The position numbers and the translations under genes were made by a program. The notes below the pieces were generated by a model. That model searched no databases and had not been told where the DNA came from. It was given only the letters and a program-made list of their open reading frames with translations. This document shows, piece after piece, positions 21,930 through 33,985 of a DNA stretch of 64,000 nucleotides. Numbering within the stretch: position 1 is the first letter of the stretch; each line of letters opens with the position of its first letter. The DNA is from Strongylocentrotus purpuratus (Eukaryota; Echinodermata; Echinoidea; Camarodonta; Strongylocentrotidae): positions 16,037,992 through 16,101,991 of the forward strand of contig NW_022145606.1 in assembly GCF_000002235.5 (NCBI RefSeq), written 5' to 3'.

Positions 21930-23345
21930 TAGATTAGGCAGTCCGTCTTCCTGTTGAGTTCAATGGCCCTTGAATCTTAGTTTCTTTCTTTTGGTGTTGA
22001 ACAAATAAAATATACAAACATAAATAAAACAATTTTGTGTTTCTTAAAAGGGAACGAAACAATTATTTAAAGATAACTCTAAATGGCCCTTGAATCTCAA
22101 TTTCTTTTTTTTGTTGGTGTTGAACAAATAAAATGTAGAAAAAAAAGAAAAAAAAAGAAGAAAAAAAATGATTATTCAAGGATAACTCTAAACCCAGAAT
22201 GAATCACTTTCAACACAAACATACATTTCAAGGAAAACTTGAGGAAAAAAATAGGATTGTTGTTTAGTAAAGGGGAAGTCCACCTTGATGAAAAAAAGAA
22301 AAAAATGAGACGAGCATGTCTGTGTAAGTTGTGAGTGAATTCCGATTGAAAATAAGAAAGCTATAGGCTATAATGCTCTGTACATGAAATTAAAGTAGCT
22401 TAAATTTACTTTGTTTCAGATGACAGAAAACATTTTTTTTCCCGATGAGGGGTTGTACAGAAACATATTGGCAATTATTAATATTCGCGTGCATGTATGA
22501 TTAACAAAATTTGTGAGGGAAAATCAAATCTTCTTTTTGTTGGGGGGGGGGGGGGGGGTGGGTAGGCCAGAGCAAATGAGAGAAGTGCTCGCATTGTGCG
22601 TCTCAGAGTTGCCAATTTGTGTTTGACTGATCTCAACTTTAAAAAGTCAACTTTCTTATTTTTAATCGTAATCTTTTCATAAATTTCACCTATCTGTTCC
22701 TCTCATTTACTGCTTCTATTAAAAGCAACTGAATATCCGGTTGGACTTCCGATCCCCTCTAATAGAAAAAAATACAAGATCGGCGAAGTTCCCTCGGGGT
22801 TTTTTTTAAATTGCGCAATACAGTTCTGGCTTAGAATAACGAGTAGAGTAATTGCGAAAGAGTTTATATGAAGTTCAAGGGAGTCGACATAGGAAGTCAG
22901 CGGCGCTCGTTCGTAAATATATGGCGGGATGCATGGGGCACATGCCCTACTAAACGACGAGAAGAGGAAAAACAAGGAGAGTGGAAAAGGAAAAAACAAT
23001 GTGAAATAATATGATAGGCCTATCATCCCTTTCCCCCCACCCCCTTCATTTGGATGCTTTGGACATCTATCTAGTAAGGAAGGTGACCTCCGTGTCGACG
23101 CCACCCCCCCCCCCCCCCCATAGCCCCCACCCCCTTGGAGTAGTTAGAACAACGATACGCCAGTGAATAAAGTTGTAATATAATAGCACATTAAACTTCG
23201 AGCTGATGAGTGGGGCAAGAGTACATCTACCGTCACTGTCCAACTTATCGTGGTTATCTGAGCTGCTATCTGAATATTGAACCATAGATTGTCGATATAT
23301 ATATAGCTTGCATTTATCGGTTCAAAAGGATTTTCCACCTCTAGA
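21930..23345 (+). promoter_or_regulatory. P block of copy 2
   Basis: Contains the full P sequence without the foldback insertion: TTAGGCAGTCC near 21937, AAGTCCACCTTGAT near 22271, GAGACGAGCATGTC near 22307, long G and C runs, an E-box-like GGGGCACATGCCC near 22936, AAGGAAGGTGACC near 23075 and TTTTCCACCTCTAG immediately before the ATG. The homopolymers are probably assembly-sensitive. Confidence 0.5.
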
Positions 23346-23735
23346 ATGGCACTCTTAATAGCTGGAGGGGTTACGGCAGCGGCAGTCGCAGCTGTCGGTT
23401 CAACGGCAGGCCTCATCAGGCGTTTCATGGACCGGTATATCATCGTAGCAAACGGCTCGCCGCAAGCCATCTTTGTTACCGTGGAGCATGTGAAAGGCAA
23501 AAGTGAGTCCCTCATTGAAATAGGACAATCCATGAAATTTACAGTTTCTAACAACAGGCCTATAACAATAAGAGTGAAAAAGTGCACGAAAAGTACCTAC
23601 GACGTAGAGGTTTGTGATTACGACTATCGCAATTTCATCGCGAGGAAGGCAACAACTGGAGATCTGATCCTTGTTCGAGCAAGAAAATGGAAAGTGTGGG
23701 AGGCTGAGCCTTGCAAGAATAACATGAGTCATTAA
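23346..23735 (+). CDS. Array gene copy 2: small membrane-anchored protein
   Basis: 129 residues. Residues 3-24 (LLIAGGVTAAAVAAVGSTAG) are a Gly/Ala-rich membrane segment with GxxxA-type spacing, followed by RRFMDR. The domain runs from YIIVANGS (about 31) through IFVTVEHVKG, SMKFTVSNN, ITIRVKKC, VEVCDYDYR, KATTGDLILVRA to VWEAEPC (about 117-123). It has three cysteines near residues 79, 90 and 123. The alternation of hydrophobic and polar residues suggests a small beta-sandwich; this is inference. Where copies 3, 5 and 6 have the donor GTGAGT, this copy has ATGAGT, so the frame reads on as NNMSH and stops. The shared second exon is not found downstream, where a mariner-like MITE sits. Unrecognised family. 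Confidence 0.75.
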   Translation: MALLIAGGVTAAAVAAVGSTAGLIRRFMDRYIIVANGSPQAIFVTVEHVKGKSESLIEIGQSMKFTVSNNRPITIRVKKCTKSTYDVEVCDYDYRNFIARKATTGDLILVRARKWKVWEAEPCKNNMSH

Positions 23736-24083
23736 ACAAAATATATATATTTACGCAAGACAGTAACAGAAAAAGAGAAAATTAATATTTTAGCAGACCT
23801 TTCCTTAAATAAAGCCTATCTATACCTTGCTCATAAGAATTAATTCCAAATTAGAATAAAGAAATTAATAAACAATAATTGAATCAATTACATTGCGACA
23901 AAAAGGTGTCGACATTTCTTTAAATTATCAAAGTTTATATTTCTTGAATTTGTTTATTTTGAATGTTTATCTTTGACCAATCGAAGCCAATAAATATGTG
24001 TAAATCCTTATGAATATCAAATCTAGTGATTTTATTTGTGTAAGGCCGGACGGCACTACTTGTAGCTTCTTGCGCCCTCTATA
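23736..24083 (+). other. Former intron of copy 2
   Basis: Homologous to the intron of the other copies as far as GATTTTATTTGTGTAAG (24032), then replaced by the short dispersed repeat GCACTACTTGTAGCT and the MITE. Confidence 0.55.
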
Positions 24084-24758
24084 CCGTGTGAGTCAAAAAA
24101 AAAGTTTACATCTAGAAAATTGCTAATTATTTTTAAAATCATCTAGGAATAGTAAATTATTATACATCTTATGAAAGATTGTTTTATCCCGAATCATTTG
24201 GTACCATTTTTGTGTGGTATGTGTTCACACTTGGATGAACAGGTGGCATTGTTTGCGAGAGTGCAAAAATCAACTTGCGCCAAAGTGATGCCTTCAGTAT
24301 GTATTATTGTTGGGATTAGCGGAGTGAGAGAATGAATTGAATGTATAAAATGAAATGCATTGCATATGTTTTTTGCAAAGGGCAAAGTCACACACACCCA
24401 CACACACGCGTACAAATATTCGTTGATATTTGATATTCGATATTTGATATTTGATATTCGATATTTGATATGTGTGGCCCTATTAATTTTTGTTAGGGTG
24501 TTATTTGGATCTGCAAAGACCGAATTAATACCCAAACCCCAATTGTTTTATTCAAACATCACATAGGCAACTTTGGCGCAAGTCGATTTTTGCACTCTCG
24601 CAAACAATGTCTCCTGTTCATCCAAGCGTGAATACATATCACACAAAAATGGTACCAAATGATTTGGGATAAAACACTCTTTCATAAGACATGTTTATCG
24701 ATGATATTTTTAAATAATTAGCAATTTTCTAAGTGTAAACTTTTTTTGACTCACACTG
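24084..24758. mobile_element. Tc1/mariner-like MITE with about 200-bp inverted ends, copy 1
   Basis: Left end CCGTGTGAGTCAAAAA and right end TTTTTTGACTCACACTG are flanked on each side by TA, the mariner target. The ends stay complementary for about 200 bases (for instance TTGTTTGCGAGAGTGCAAAA and its complement). The centre holds CA-rich sequence and a GATATTTGATATTCG repeat. No transposase. Duplicate at 52950-53608. Confidence 0.8.
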
Positions 24759-24760
24759 TA

Positions 24761-24923
24761 TGTCTTATGAAAGAGTGTTTTATGTTGCAAAACAGAATAT
24801 TAATCATAAATAAGATCTTTCCAGGGACAATTGTTCCTGGTTTTAATTCGTCAAAGTTATAAGGGTTAGGGTTGCAATTGGGATCATAATTAGGTTCAGA
24901 GGTAGATAGGGTAGTATTTGTCA
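24761..24923. other. Sequence between MITE and SINE
   Basis: TCTTATGAAAGAGTG directly after the element also occurs in inverted form inside it (near 24670), so the MITE may have landed in or captured related sequence. No gene. Confidence 0.4.
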
Positions 24924-25215
24924 AGGTGTCGTAGTCGAGTGATTTAAGCTTGTCTTGAAATGAAAAAGGTCGTGTGTTTGATCCCCGACACGGCTCTATC
25001 CTTTGGCAAGGCATTAATCTACATTTGCCACTTTATACCCAGGAGAATAATGGTGACCTAGGATGACGAAAACCTTTGTGTTAGTTATTTCAATATGCCT
25101 TCAGGATGACCATACGGTAGATATACTCCCCATGGAGTAGAGATGGTGCACATCGTGCATGAATGAATCCGATGACTGGAGTAATAATATATGTATCTAT
25201 AAATACAGATTGAAT
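24924..25215 (+). mobile_element. tRNA-derived SINE, plus strand, copy 1
   Basis: GTCGTAGTCGAGTGATTTAA (A-box region) and GTGTTTGATCCCCGACAC (B-box region) form a tRNA-like head, followed by TTTGGCAAGGCATTAATCT and a non-tRNA body. Duplicate at 53776-54070. Not a tRNA gene. Confidence 0.7.
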
Positions 25216-25255
25216 ATCAATCAATAGTCTCAATTCAAACATTTAAACACTTCCT

Positions 25256-25575
25256 TCAGAGTAACCCCATCAGATGATTTGTTTTATTATGTTTTGATTG
25301 TTTCATACGCAACAATGTTATATTTGGTTTTCTCTCTTGCCTCTCTATTCCTTGTTTCTTTCTTTCCCCTATCCTGCACATGTCTGTGTTTCTTAATGTA
25401 TATATAATAATTTGTTTTTGTTTTGTTTGCTTGTTTATCATTGTAATCATATTTCAAATGTATTTTATCAACAATTTGTATTTTTATCTTTTGAAAGGAC
25501 CCCTTTGAAGACCAGCTTTTAGCTGAAAAGGGTGATCCTTCCCATATGTGGAAAATAAATAAAATTATTATTATC
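25256..25575 (+). mobile_element. LINE 3' tail with (ATT)n, copy 1
   Basis: GACCCCTTTGAAGACCAGC, AAAAGGGTGATCC and AAATAAAATTATTATTAT form the 3' UTR and tail of a 5'-truncated LINE. Duplicate at 54109-54428. Confidence 0.6.
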
Positions 25576-25879
25576 ACAAGTTTCTCATTAAACAGTATAT
25601 TATGACCAAATTAAATGAAATACATCAGACTATGTTTATAAATCGGATTAAATGAATGCACATCATATAGTTTTACGTTTTTGTTCTTGTCAAAGTTATT
25701 GCTCTGTTTTTTCTTAAATTCATTTATATTTACTTGATTTACAAGATTTGATGTTGTCGGGTAAATTATTCCAAATATCCGGACCACAATGTCTGATGGA
25801 TTTGTGCGTTATTAATAATTTGGGGTTAGTAAGATGGAAATTTCTAGATTTGCGAGTGGTGTAGGAATGAACAGAAGAA

Positions 25880-26022
25880 ATGTGATGTCACTATTGTGCA
25901 TTGTGATGTCACACCTCATTATTGGTACCTGGGAACAGTGACATCATTCCTTTGCCGTTTTGTGACATCATGCTCTTGTATTGTGACATCACTCGTTTGC
26001 CTGTTGATGTCATTGTGTTCCT
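25880..26022. repeat. Q block, copy 2
   Basis: TGATGTCAC repeat, shorter than copies 0 and 1; duplicated at 54735-54872. Confidence 0.75.
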
Positions 26023-26454
26023 TGACTTATGTTGTATACATGTATAAATTATGTTCTTTTCTTGAGGATATTTTAACCCTCAACCTATGCAAATTATTTG
26101 TTACTTTAAATGATGGAAATATAGTTAGTTTTTTTTTTCTTTTCCTTTAGAATATTACACTTATTCACTTTTTCGTTTAGAATATTCTAGAATCGAAATG
26201 ATCATAAAGTTTTGGACCTTTTCAATCTCAACTTTTCTGTTTAAATTAAGCATTGTCACTTCATTTTGTTTTAACACCTCTATAAAACAGGAGTTGGTAC
26301 TCACAAAGTATTTTGAATTCCAAATATCTAAAATCCGACATCAACATGAAATAGTTAAAAGAAACTAATTTTATGAAAACAAACCCATATAGAACTTATA
26401 TCATGATATATTTTTCTTTTTAAATTATCATAATACTTGCATCCTATGGGATTT
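26023..26454. repeat. Q-block flank, copy 2
   Basis: Same order of motifs as 7036-7489. No coding sequence. Confidence 0.55.
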
Positions 26455-27890
26455 TATTTTTGTTCTTTGATTATTTTGCTTAGTTGTGTATGTGCTTGTA
26501 CATTTATGTAAAATTCAGAAACTTTATCTGTAACTAGCTACTGCTATAGATGGATGCTATGTTGTGTGTGTAGGATGTATAAGTGCATGCTAAAATACTA
26601 GAGATTTATTCCCAATCATTGGCCTGTTCAACCGTGGTGCTTCACCTATTAATGGTGATCATGTGTATCCAGAATGATCTCTCCATTTCTCATTCTCTCT
26701 CTCTTCCTCTCTCTCTCTCTCTCTCTTTCTCTCTATATCTATCAGTTTTCACATATGATTGTGTATATTAGATCATGAAACTCTCTCTCTCTCTCTCAAA
26801 TTTCCCCCAAAATGCAAGCCATGAGAGCAGCATCGAAGGGGAATTCCGGAATTTGTCTCAAATGTAATTGTTTGTAGGGTTGCACACAGCCGTTTCATGG
26901 TGATTACTAACACACTATCGGCTGTTGGAACATGCCCATAGAGTGAGCATCGGCATGTCCCCATTGCCTTCTCTAGTTGAATCTCCATGGTTAATAGCTG
27001 CATGAACAGTTCTTGTAAATTAACGAAGCAAGTAACTATAAATAAAATATTCTTCCATTGATGCTGTAGCCTATATTGTCAAATTATGATATGCTATTTA
27101 TATATTCATTTTTAAGAGAAATTCATCATATTGTACATTTAGTCTATTCTCATTATAAACATGATCTCCAATTTTGTGAGGTAAATTCTTGTTACATATT
27201 ATGTTTGAAAGACTCCTTTTATTGTGCTCCCCTTTTTTCTCTCATTTTGTTTCTTCTGCTGGATAATATTTGCATGTCACTATCATATTTTAAACATGTA
27301 CCATGATTTGGAATGAAAAAGATAATTGAATTGTGCCGGAGATATCACTGTTTTAAATAAAATTGTGTTATGTATAGTAATGCATACATGACAATAAAGA
27401 ATGCTTTCATTACGAAAAGCTGCTGTGCAATTCTTGACATAGAGGGCGTTTCATTCCGAATATAAAAAAGAGGTACCATCACCTATCACTGCTTGCAAAA
27501 TTTGAAACTGCCTGTGTTTTAAGACTGTAATTAGATTTTAAGTAGCACAATATAAAATGTGTATGTTGTGGGTGTGTTTCTTGCTCGCTATCACTATTTA
27601 GTTTCCCTATGATCTTTGTTCAAATATGCGCGATTTCCTTATCTCTCTATCAGTTGCCTTTCCCGGATCTCCATTTCCTTCTTTGTAAATTTACTTTTAC
27701 AAATTTATCCTTCGGCAGTATTCCCCCACAAAATGTAAAGAGCGCCCTCTATGTGTAAGAATCGAGAAAGAAACATGGTGGTAAATGAATTTGTGTTTGT
27801 CGTACATGTATTGTACATGTACCTTTGTTACGTCACGGTTGTCATAATAAACGTATACAATTGCAGAAAATGAAGTTGACTTGTTTCTTT
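26455..27890. repeat. B block, copy 2 (uninterrupted)
   Basis: The complete B block: CT tract at 26690-26740, AATAAAG signals, GAGGGCG, and the undivided TTCCCGGAT site at 27660-27668, which is the empty site of the MULE in the first B block. Ends near AATAAACGTATACAATTGC. Confidence 0.75.
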
Positions 27891-28058
27891 AATATTTTAC
27901 TCTCTTGTCGTAAAGATGTATATATATTAACATCCCTTATTATTACATTTTTGCCCCTGTACAGTGCGTCCCAGAAAAAACGAAACCGAGAATCATCGAT
28001 GTTTTATAATAACCTAGTCACATTTATAATTAATAAATGACATATTTAGAAAGCTTAA

Positions 28059-28727
28059 GGCCCGGTCCCACTGCACCTACGGATGCAAAGAGGATGTAAA
28101 ACGTTAAAATATTTGACATCCGTTGGAAAACGCTATGCATCCGTTGTGTACTCATTGCATACGTGTTGCATACGCTCTATCCATCGAGCATCCGTCCACT
28201 GTGATTTCATCCGCGCAAAAAGTTTTTGAGCTGCACAAAACTTTTAGAACGGATGAACTTCCGCCGTGTACAATGTAAATCCGCGACAAATACGAGCAAC
28301 AAACGTTCTTTGTCCGTTATCATCCGTTAAACGTCCGCTGTATCCTCTCTGCATCCTCTGGGCATCCTCGCAACTCACATCCGCTTCAGCTGAAAACGGA
28401 AAGAGGGAGGAAAGAAAAGGTACATGGAACGTCTATACATCGTTAGTAGCACGGAAATAGAAAGGATGTAAGCGTATGCATCTCGTATATAAAGTATTCA
28501 AAGCTGTCATCCACTTCCACCCGCTTTTATCCGCTAGGTTTCCGATGAACATCCGTTTAACATCCCCGCTACATACTACCCACGTCCGTTATTTTCCGTT
28601 CTGTTTTCGCAAATTTTGTCCATTTCTGGAGCGGATGAAAACGGATGGAGCCACCCCCGAAATTTTGCTCGTCCGCTGTATCCTTTATGCATACGTTTTG
28701 TGTCCATCGGCCAGTGGGACCGGGCCA
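28059..28727. mobile_element. Harbinger-like MITE with GGCCCGGTCCCACTG ends
   Basis: Inverted ends GGCCCGGTCCCACTG and CAGTGGGACCGGGCC, flanked by TAA on both sides, a 3-base duplication as in PIF/Harbinger. The interior is dense in CATCCGTT/CATCCGCT motifs. No transposase; open frames inside are fortuitous. Confidence 0.75.
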
Positions 28728-29633
28728 TAAGATCCTCCTCTTTCATCCGATGTAACTCATTTTATAATCCATAATTCACACATGAGCGATTAAAATGAAT
28801 TTGAAGAGAGGAAACCAAAAAGTCATTTGGTGGACGGTATCTGAATTTCAAAGAGAAAATCACATTTTATGAAAGTTGAGTTTCTGCCCTTTCATATGAC
28901 ACCTCAATCAGGAAAAAAGAGCAAAGAGTGACAAAAAAGTCGACTTCCTTATTTTGAACCGGAATTTTTTCATCACTTTTATTGACCTGTCTCTCTCTTT
29001 TGTCTGCCTCTATTAATTTAAAACCAACTTAATATCAGGGTGGACTTCCCTTCTAGTAGATCGAAAAGTTTATATAGGGGTTAAAGTATTGCGTAATATA
29101 GTTCTGGCTTAGAATAAAAAGTAGAGAAATTGTAAAATAGGATATGAGCTAGGTTCAAGGTAGTCGACATAGGAAGTCAGCGGCGCTCGTTGCTCGTTGG
29201 TACAAAATATGACGGGGTGCATGGGACACGTGTCCCAGTAAATGGCGAGAAGAGTAAAAAAGGAGGAGAGGAAAAAGGAAAAAAACAATGTTAACACAAT
29301 TCATATCACCCTCACCCCATTCCCCTTTATTTGGAAGCTTTGGAGATCCATCTAGTGCGACAGGTGACCTCCATGGCATCATTGACGCCACCTCTTCTAC
29401 TGTTAGACCAACGATACGCCAGTGAATAAAGTTGTGATGAAAAGTAATAACACATCAAACTTGAGCTGATCAGTAGGGCAAGAACTATATCACTTAGTGA
29501 AAACATCTTGTAGCGTCACTGTCACCGTCCCCCTATTCGTTGTAATCTAAGCTGCTATCTGAACAGTATAACCCATAGATTTTTTGATATATATCGTGCG
29601 TTTATCAACTCACAGGATTTCTCCACCTCTAGA
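28728..29633 (+). promoter_or_regulatory. P block of copy 3
   Basis: Only the proximal P block is present after the Harbinger-like MITE. Contains TCAGGGTGGACTTCCCTTC near 29035, the E-box palindrome GGGACACGTGTCCC at 29223-29236 (identical to copy 1), a possible donor near GCGACAGGTGACC (29357), and TTCTCCACCTCTAG just before the ATG. Confidence 0.5.
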
Positions 29634-30155
29634 ATGGATTCCTCCACATCTTTTGAAGGATTTAAGTTTTTGATAGCGGAAGGGCCAATGGTGAAGAGCA
29701 TGACAGGAAATGATCCTTTATCATTAATAACTGAAGAAGTTAAGAAATCTAATAGAACGGCACTCTTTATAGCTGGAGGAGTTGCGACCGGAGTTGCGGG
29801 AGTTGCGACCGTAGTTGCGGTAGTATACCTCATCAAGTGGTGGAAGGACCAGTAAATAAACGTGGATATCATCGTAGCAAACGACTCACTGGAACCAATC
29901 TTTGTTACCGTGGAGCATGACAAAGGCAAAAATAAGACATTCATCGAAGCAGAAGAATTCATGAAATTTACCGTATTTAAAAACAAACCTACAACAATTC
30001 GAGTGAAAAAGAGAGAGACAATGTGTACCTACGATGCAGAGGTTTGTGATTACGACTATCATAACTACATCGCAAAGAAGGCAACTACTGGAGATCTGAT
30101 CCTTGTTCGAGCAAAGAAAGGGAAAGTGTGGGAGGCCGAGCCTTGCAAGAAAAAT
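29634..30155 (+). pseudogene. Array gene copy 3: long form with an in-frame stop
   Basis: Starts at the same conserved ATG but has about 42 extra codons (SSTSFEGFKFLIAEGPMVK and onward) before the shared ALFIAGGV membrane segment. The membrane part is a Val/Ala/Gly repeat (ATGVAGVATVVAVVYLI) ended by KWWKD. At 29853-29855 a TAA lies in frame, within 12 extra bases relative to the other copies; the same frame continues without shift through DIIVAND, IFVTVEHDKG, CDYDYH, DLILVRAKKG and EAEPCKKN to a good donor at 30155/30156 (AAT|GTGAGT). So only one lesion separates two otherwise complete parts. It may be a recently lost gene, or the downstream part may be made separately. The second exon lies at 33986, beyond a large insertion. 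Function unknown. Confidence 0.65.
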
Positions 30156-30452
30156 GTGAGTAATTTTGTTTTGTTTATTTTGTTTTATATATGTTTACAT
30201 ACAGCAGTAAAGGGAAAATAAGGAAAAAATCACTCAGCAGGGCTATCTTCATTTAAATACTTCGAAAATCAAACAATTATTATAGAAAGTGTGCTATTAT
30301 ATATTATTGAGAACAATTCCAGATATTAAATACATACCTACTTAATAATGAATAATTAATTACAAAATAAATGAATTGCATTGTTAAATGAAAGAGCGTC
30401 AACATTTTCTTTGAATTATTAAAGTTGATACTTCTTCTTGTAATTCTGTATT
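30156..30452 (+). other. Intron of copy 3, left part
   Basis: Starts GTGAGT and matches the introns of copies 1 and 5 (for instance CTTCTTGTAATTCTGTATTC) up to the inserted element. Confidence 0.6.
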
Positions 30453-33400
30453 CCTTTATTAACCACAATACACCAATGTATGTACCTATTCTTGCAGCCA
30501 TCGTATCTGCAATACTGCCGTTAATTTATGTCGGCCTACGATCGAGTCATGACTAACCCTCAGTTGTGACCATATTGATGATAAAGTTCCAACCACTTCT
30601 AAACTGGGCATATGGTGGCCCTGAAGGGACATCGCGAATAGACGAAATCGCGTATTATTCACGATGAAATTGGCGACGAAATTCATGATATCGTCAATTT
30701 CGTTGTGAATAATTGGCGATAAAGTTCACGACGAGATTCACGCCTGGCTGGTTTCGTCGCCAATTACGTCATCACTTTTATTTGGCCTTGCTTACGCGGC
30801 TTGCCTAGTCTAGCGGTAAACAATCCAGCTCCTTGAAGACGATTATGACGAAACGTTTTTACCATGATTTCTGTAAAAATGGTAGGAGTGTATTGACTAT
30901 TCATGTATTAAAATGCTGCCTATTAACACGACGAAAGCGGATTAATCTTCATTTCGCTCCAGTGCATTTTTACATGGAGCATCTTGCGTCTATTCTGCTA
31001 GTATTATGTCGAGAGGATCTCGTGGTCTACCTCGACCACAAGTATAATTACTTTCAAGTCTCCATTCATCCCCGATCTAGGGACCTGTTGGGGTACGCCT
31101 TTCAGGGCGAGACTAACAGGTTCTGTGTATTGCCCTTTGGGCTGAAGCCGGCTCCTCGGGTTTTGGTCTCCGTCTGCACCGCGTTCCGAATGTTTGCCTA
31201 TCTGGACGACTGGATCCTGTTAGCCAGTTCAGAGTCCCTTTTTGCTGGATCAGTTGCAGCTTCTTCTGCATACCACGCAGAGTATAGGCTTCCTGATCAA
31301 CTGGGGAAAGTTGGAGCTATCTCCCACCCGTACCCAGTGTACTTGGGTGCGGAGATAGTCATCCCGAATCAATTGGCCCGTCCCAGTCAGGACAGGATTC
31401 GGACCATTATTTTGGGGGCTCGGTCTCGTCGCCTGGCCCGCAGAGTCTCGGCCAAACGTTGGATTCAGTGGCTCGGCTAACTTGCCAGCGTCATAGACGT
31501 CCTTCCGGATTGTCGCCTTCTCATGGGGTCCTTTCAGAGGCATCTCCTGAGATATGTCAGACCAAGCGTCGAACCTCTCTTTCGGTTCTAGTGCCAGTGC
31601 CGAGGGAGATCAAAGCTCTTTCTCGTTCCTTGGACAGGCATTGCATTTCTGGCTGGGGGTAAGGCCTTTGGTTTGGCTCATGATAGACGCCTGCCTTCTA
31701 GGGTGGAGCGGTCATTGCCAGGGCAGGATGGTCTCTGAGACCTGCGAACATCTGGTTGTGTTCTGGAAATGATGGCGGCCTTCGCTTCGCTTCATCATTT
31801 CAGACGATCCCTTGTTGGTCGCACGGTCATTATCCTTATGGATAACACATCTGTGGCAGCCTACATCAATCGTTAGGGCGGCTAGCGTTTTTCCAACCTG
31901 AACGAGCTAGCCGCCCACATTTTGGAGGTGGTGTTGGGCGAAGGACACAGTCCTGATGTCGTCATATATTCCCGGTCAGGACAATCTGATTGCAGATTTC
32001 CTCTCTCATGGCAAGTGTCTCCCTTCGGAGTGGTTCCCCCTTCGGTCGTCCTTTGTCGGCTTGGCCTCCACTGTAGATCTGTTCGCTTCCTCTCTGAATC
32101 ACTTACTACCGAGGTATTGCTCTCCGCTCTAAGATCTGGAAGAGTGGGCACTGGGTGCCTTTTCTCTCCATTGGGAAGGTCCTCAGGGCTACGACTTTTC
32201 CCCATTCTCACTGATTCATCAAGTCTTGAGGAAAATCAAGGAGGACCGGGCGTGGATCCTGCTAATAGCCCCACATTTGCCGAGAAGATCGTGGTTTCCA
32301 GACCTCTTGGCTCTCCTAGCATGCCAGCCCCTTCACTTTCCTCTGAGGGCCGACTTGGTGTCTCAGCCTCTGTCGGGAATTCTTCATCCTCGTCCGGCGG
32401 TACTTCATCTGACTGCATGGCCGTTATCGGGGAAGTTACTAGATCTTCGGGGTTCTCTGAGAGAGCTTCTTTGTTTTTAGTCCGGAGTCGTATCGATTCT
32501 ACAAGAGTTGTTTACAACTCTCGTCTTATGTGGCCGTTCACCTTTGGTGCGAGTACATTGGGGTTTCTCACAGGAAAGCTTCATTGGGCGTTATCGCCGA
32601 TTTCCTGATCTCCCTCTTTGATCTTTCGGTGTGAAAGAAAATCATATTACCCCCCCCCCTTCCCCTTCATTCGGCTATCGCCGCTATTTATGCGGACAGT
32701 TCGGGAGTTTCCAACTCCCCTCAGTTGGCGATGTTGCTGCATTCCTAATTCTGTCTGGAACGTCTGCCTTCTCAAAAGCTGGCTCCTCCTTTGGGGTCTT
32801 CCTAAGTTTCGGGAGGCTTTATCGAAGCCACCTTTCGAACCTTTGTGCAAAGCTTCTCTTCATTCATTGACAACTAAGACTCTTTTCCTAATTGCCATTG
32901 CTTCTGGGTAGAGAACATACTCTTCACGCCCTCTGTGTCTCTCCGAGTCACATTCGTTGGGAGAGACGTGGCGCACAGCTTATCCCTAAGCCCTCCTTTA
33001 TCGCCAATAACATGTCGCCCTCATCCGGATTAGTTGAGATATTTCTCAGCCCTCTTGCTGATTTTTCCTCTGCTTCTGGAGATTAGGTCTTTTGTCCGGT
33101 GAAGGTTAGAATGGTACCTGGATAAAACCAAGTCTTGCCGCAAAGATGACCAGCTCTTTTCGCCGGCTTCTAAGGATTCCATCTCGGAATGGATCGTTGA
33201 AGCTATCCAGTCTGCGGGGCCTGAGGCCCCTTTGCCTGGTGTCAGGCCTCGTGCTCACGATACACCTCCTGTGCTCTCGTTCGTGGTGTGTCTCTGTGTG
33301 AAATCATGAACGCTGCTTTTTGGCGTTCGCCTAACTCTTTCACGGCCTTTCATCTTCTGGCATATTCTGGCAGTTGAGGAATCCTTTGATATGGCTACGT

Positions 33401-33762
33401 TGTATGCGGCAACGTCTTCCCTAGTCTTCCTGCTATATAGCCTCCTTCTTTGGACATGTCCCCCCCCCCCCCCCCCCCCCCGTTTTCATCTGTGTTGATC
33501 TAAGCAATAATATGTAGATGCATTAATTTATTGTGGTAAATCAGTTAAATCAGAACTGATTTTATTATTTACTAAATAAATATATGCATCTACCTGTGTC
33601 CCTCCCTCCGTCCCTTCTCCTTGCCCGGCAACCTGTTCCAAGTTTGTGTCTTGTGCTGGGGGATGATGAAATTTTATTCTCGATGGCTTGCTTGTCTGGA
33701 GGACTAAGCAATAATAGGTGGATGCATAGATTTATTTAGTAAATAATAATATGATTTAACTG
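30453..33762 (+). mobile_element. DIRS-like tyrosine-recombinase retroelement, broken fossil
   Basis: Inserted in the intron of array copy 3; its borders are placed by comparison with the introns of copies 1 and 5. Parts in order: an AT/GC-mixed left segment with inverted repeats (30640-30770), a reverse transcriptase remnant (about 30970-31450), an RNase H-type remnant (about 31800-32000) and a region in the position of the methylase/tyrosine recombinase (about 32200-33400), then a C homopolymer and a terminal repeat structure at 33495-33762. It is broken in many places and lacks the expected upstream gag-like part, so it looks old and inactive. The family call rests on the RT sequence type and the split/inverted terminal repeats. 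Confidence 0.8.
33495..33762. repeat. Terminal repeat structure of the DIRS-like element
   Basis: CTAAGCAATAATATGTAGATG at 33500 is repeated in direct orientation near 33702, and the intervening 33558-33597 is the inverted form of the same sequence (complement of AGGTAGATGCATATATTTA). Direct plus inverted copies at one end are typical of DIRS/Ngaro-type elements. Confidence 0.7.
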
Positions 33763-33985
33763 AATCTTTCTAAATGCGAAAACGCAGCTTTAAATTGTCT
33801 AAAGAGTAATTGTATCGGATTAAAAAACAACTTTAAACCAATCAAAGAAAAAAAATATGTATGTAGGCCTATCAGTATAAAATCTATTGATTTTATCTGT
33901 TTAAAAAGACAGGAACTAAAATTCTTATTTTACTAATGTTTAATTGTTTGTGTTTTTTACTTTTCTTGTCAGTGATTTTCAACAG
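33763..33985 (+). other. Intron of copy 3, right part
   Basis: Resumes homology with the introns of copies 1 and 5 (CCAATCAAAG, GCCTATCAGTAT) and ends in the acceptor TTTTCTTGTCAGTGATTTTCAACAG. Confidence 0.55.

Noticed and set aside
22703-23104. Minus-strand frames conserved between P blocks (22703-23104, 29155-29391, 47434-47658, 51085-51501)
   Set aside because: Similar because the DNA is duplicated. They begin and end differently in each copy and shift frame between copies, so there is no sign of selection on a protein.
23144-23587. Minus-strand frames antisense to the array genes (also 29555-29986, 42031-42255, 47658-47966, 52201-52470)
   Set aside because: Shadows of the plus-strand domain; the plus frame has the conserved motifs, start and splice sites.
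26773-27003. Minus-strand frame in B blocks (26773-27003, 35929-36183)
   Set aside because: Kept in two copies but broken in the first B block, with the C-terminal end falling in a CT microsatellite; explained by block duplication.
33462-33481. Long C and G homopolymers (also near 14627, 15530, 20708, 22544, 23102, 41884, 51480, 51655, 51806) as structural signals
   Set aside because: Lengths differ between otherwise near-identical copies, so slippage or sequencing error explains them; no meaning assigned beyond the paired arms at 12780 and 14622.
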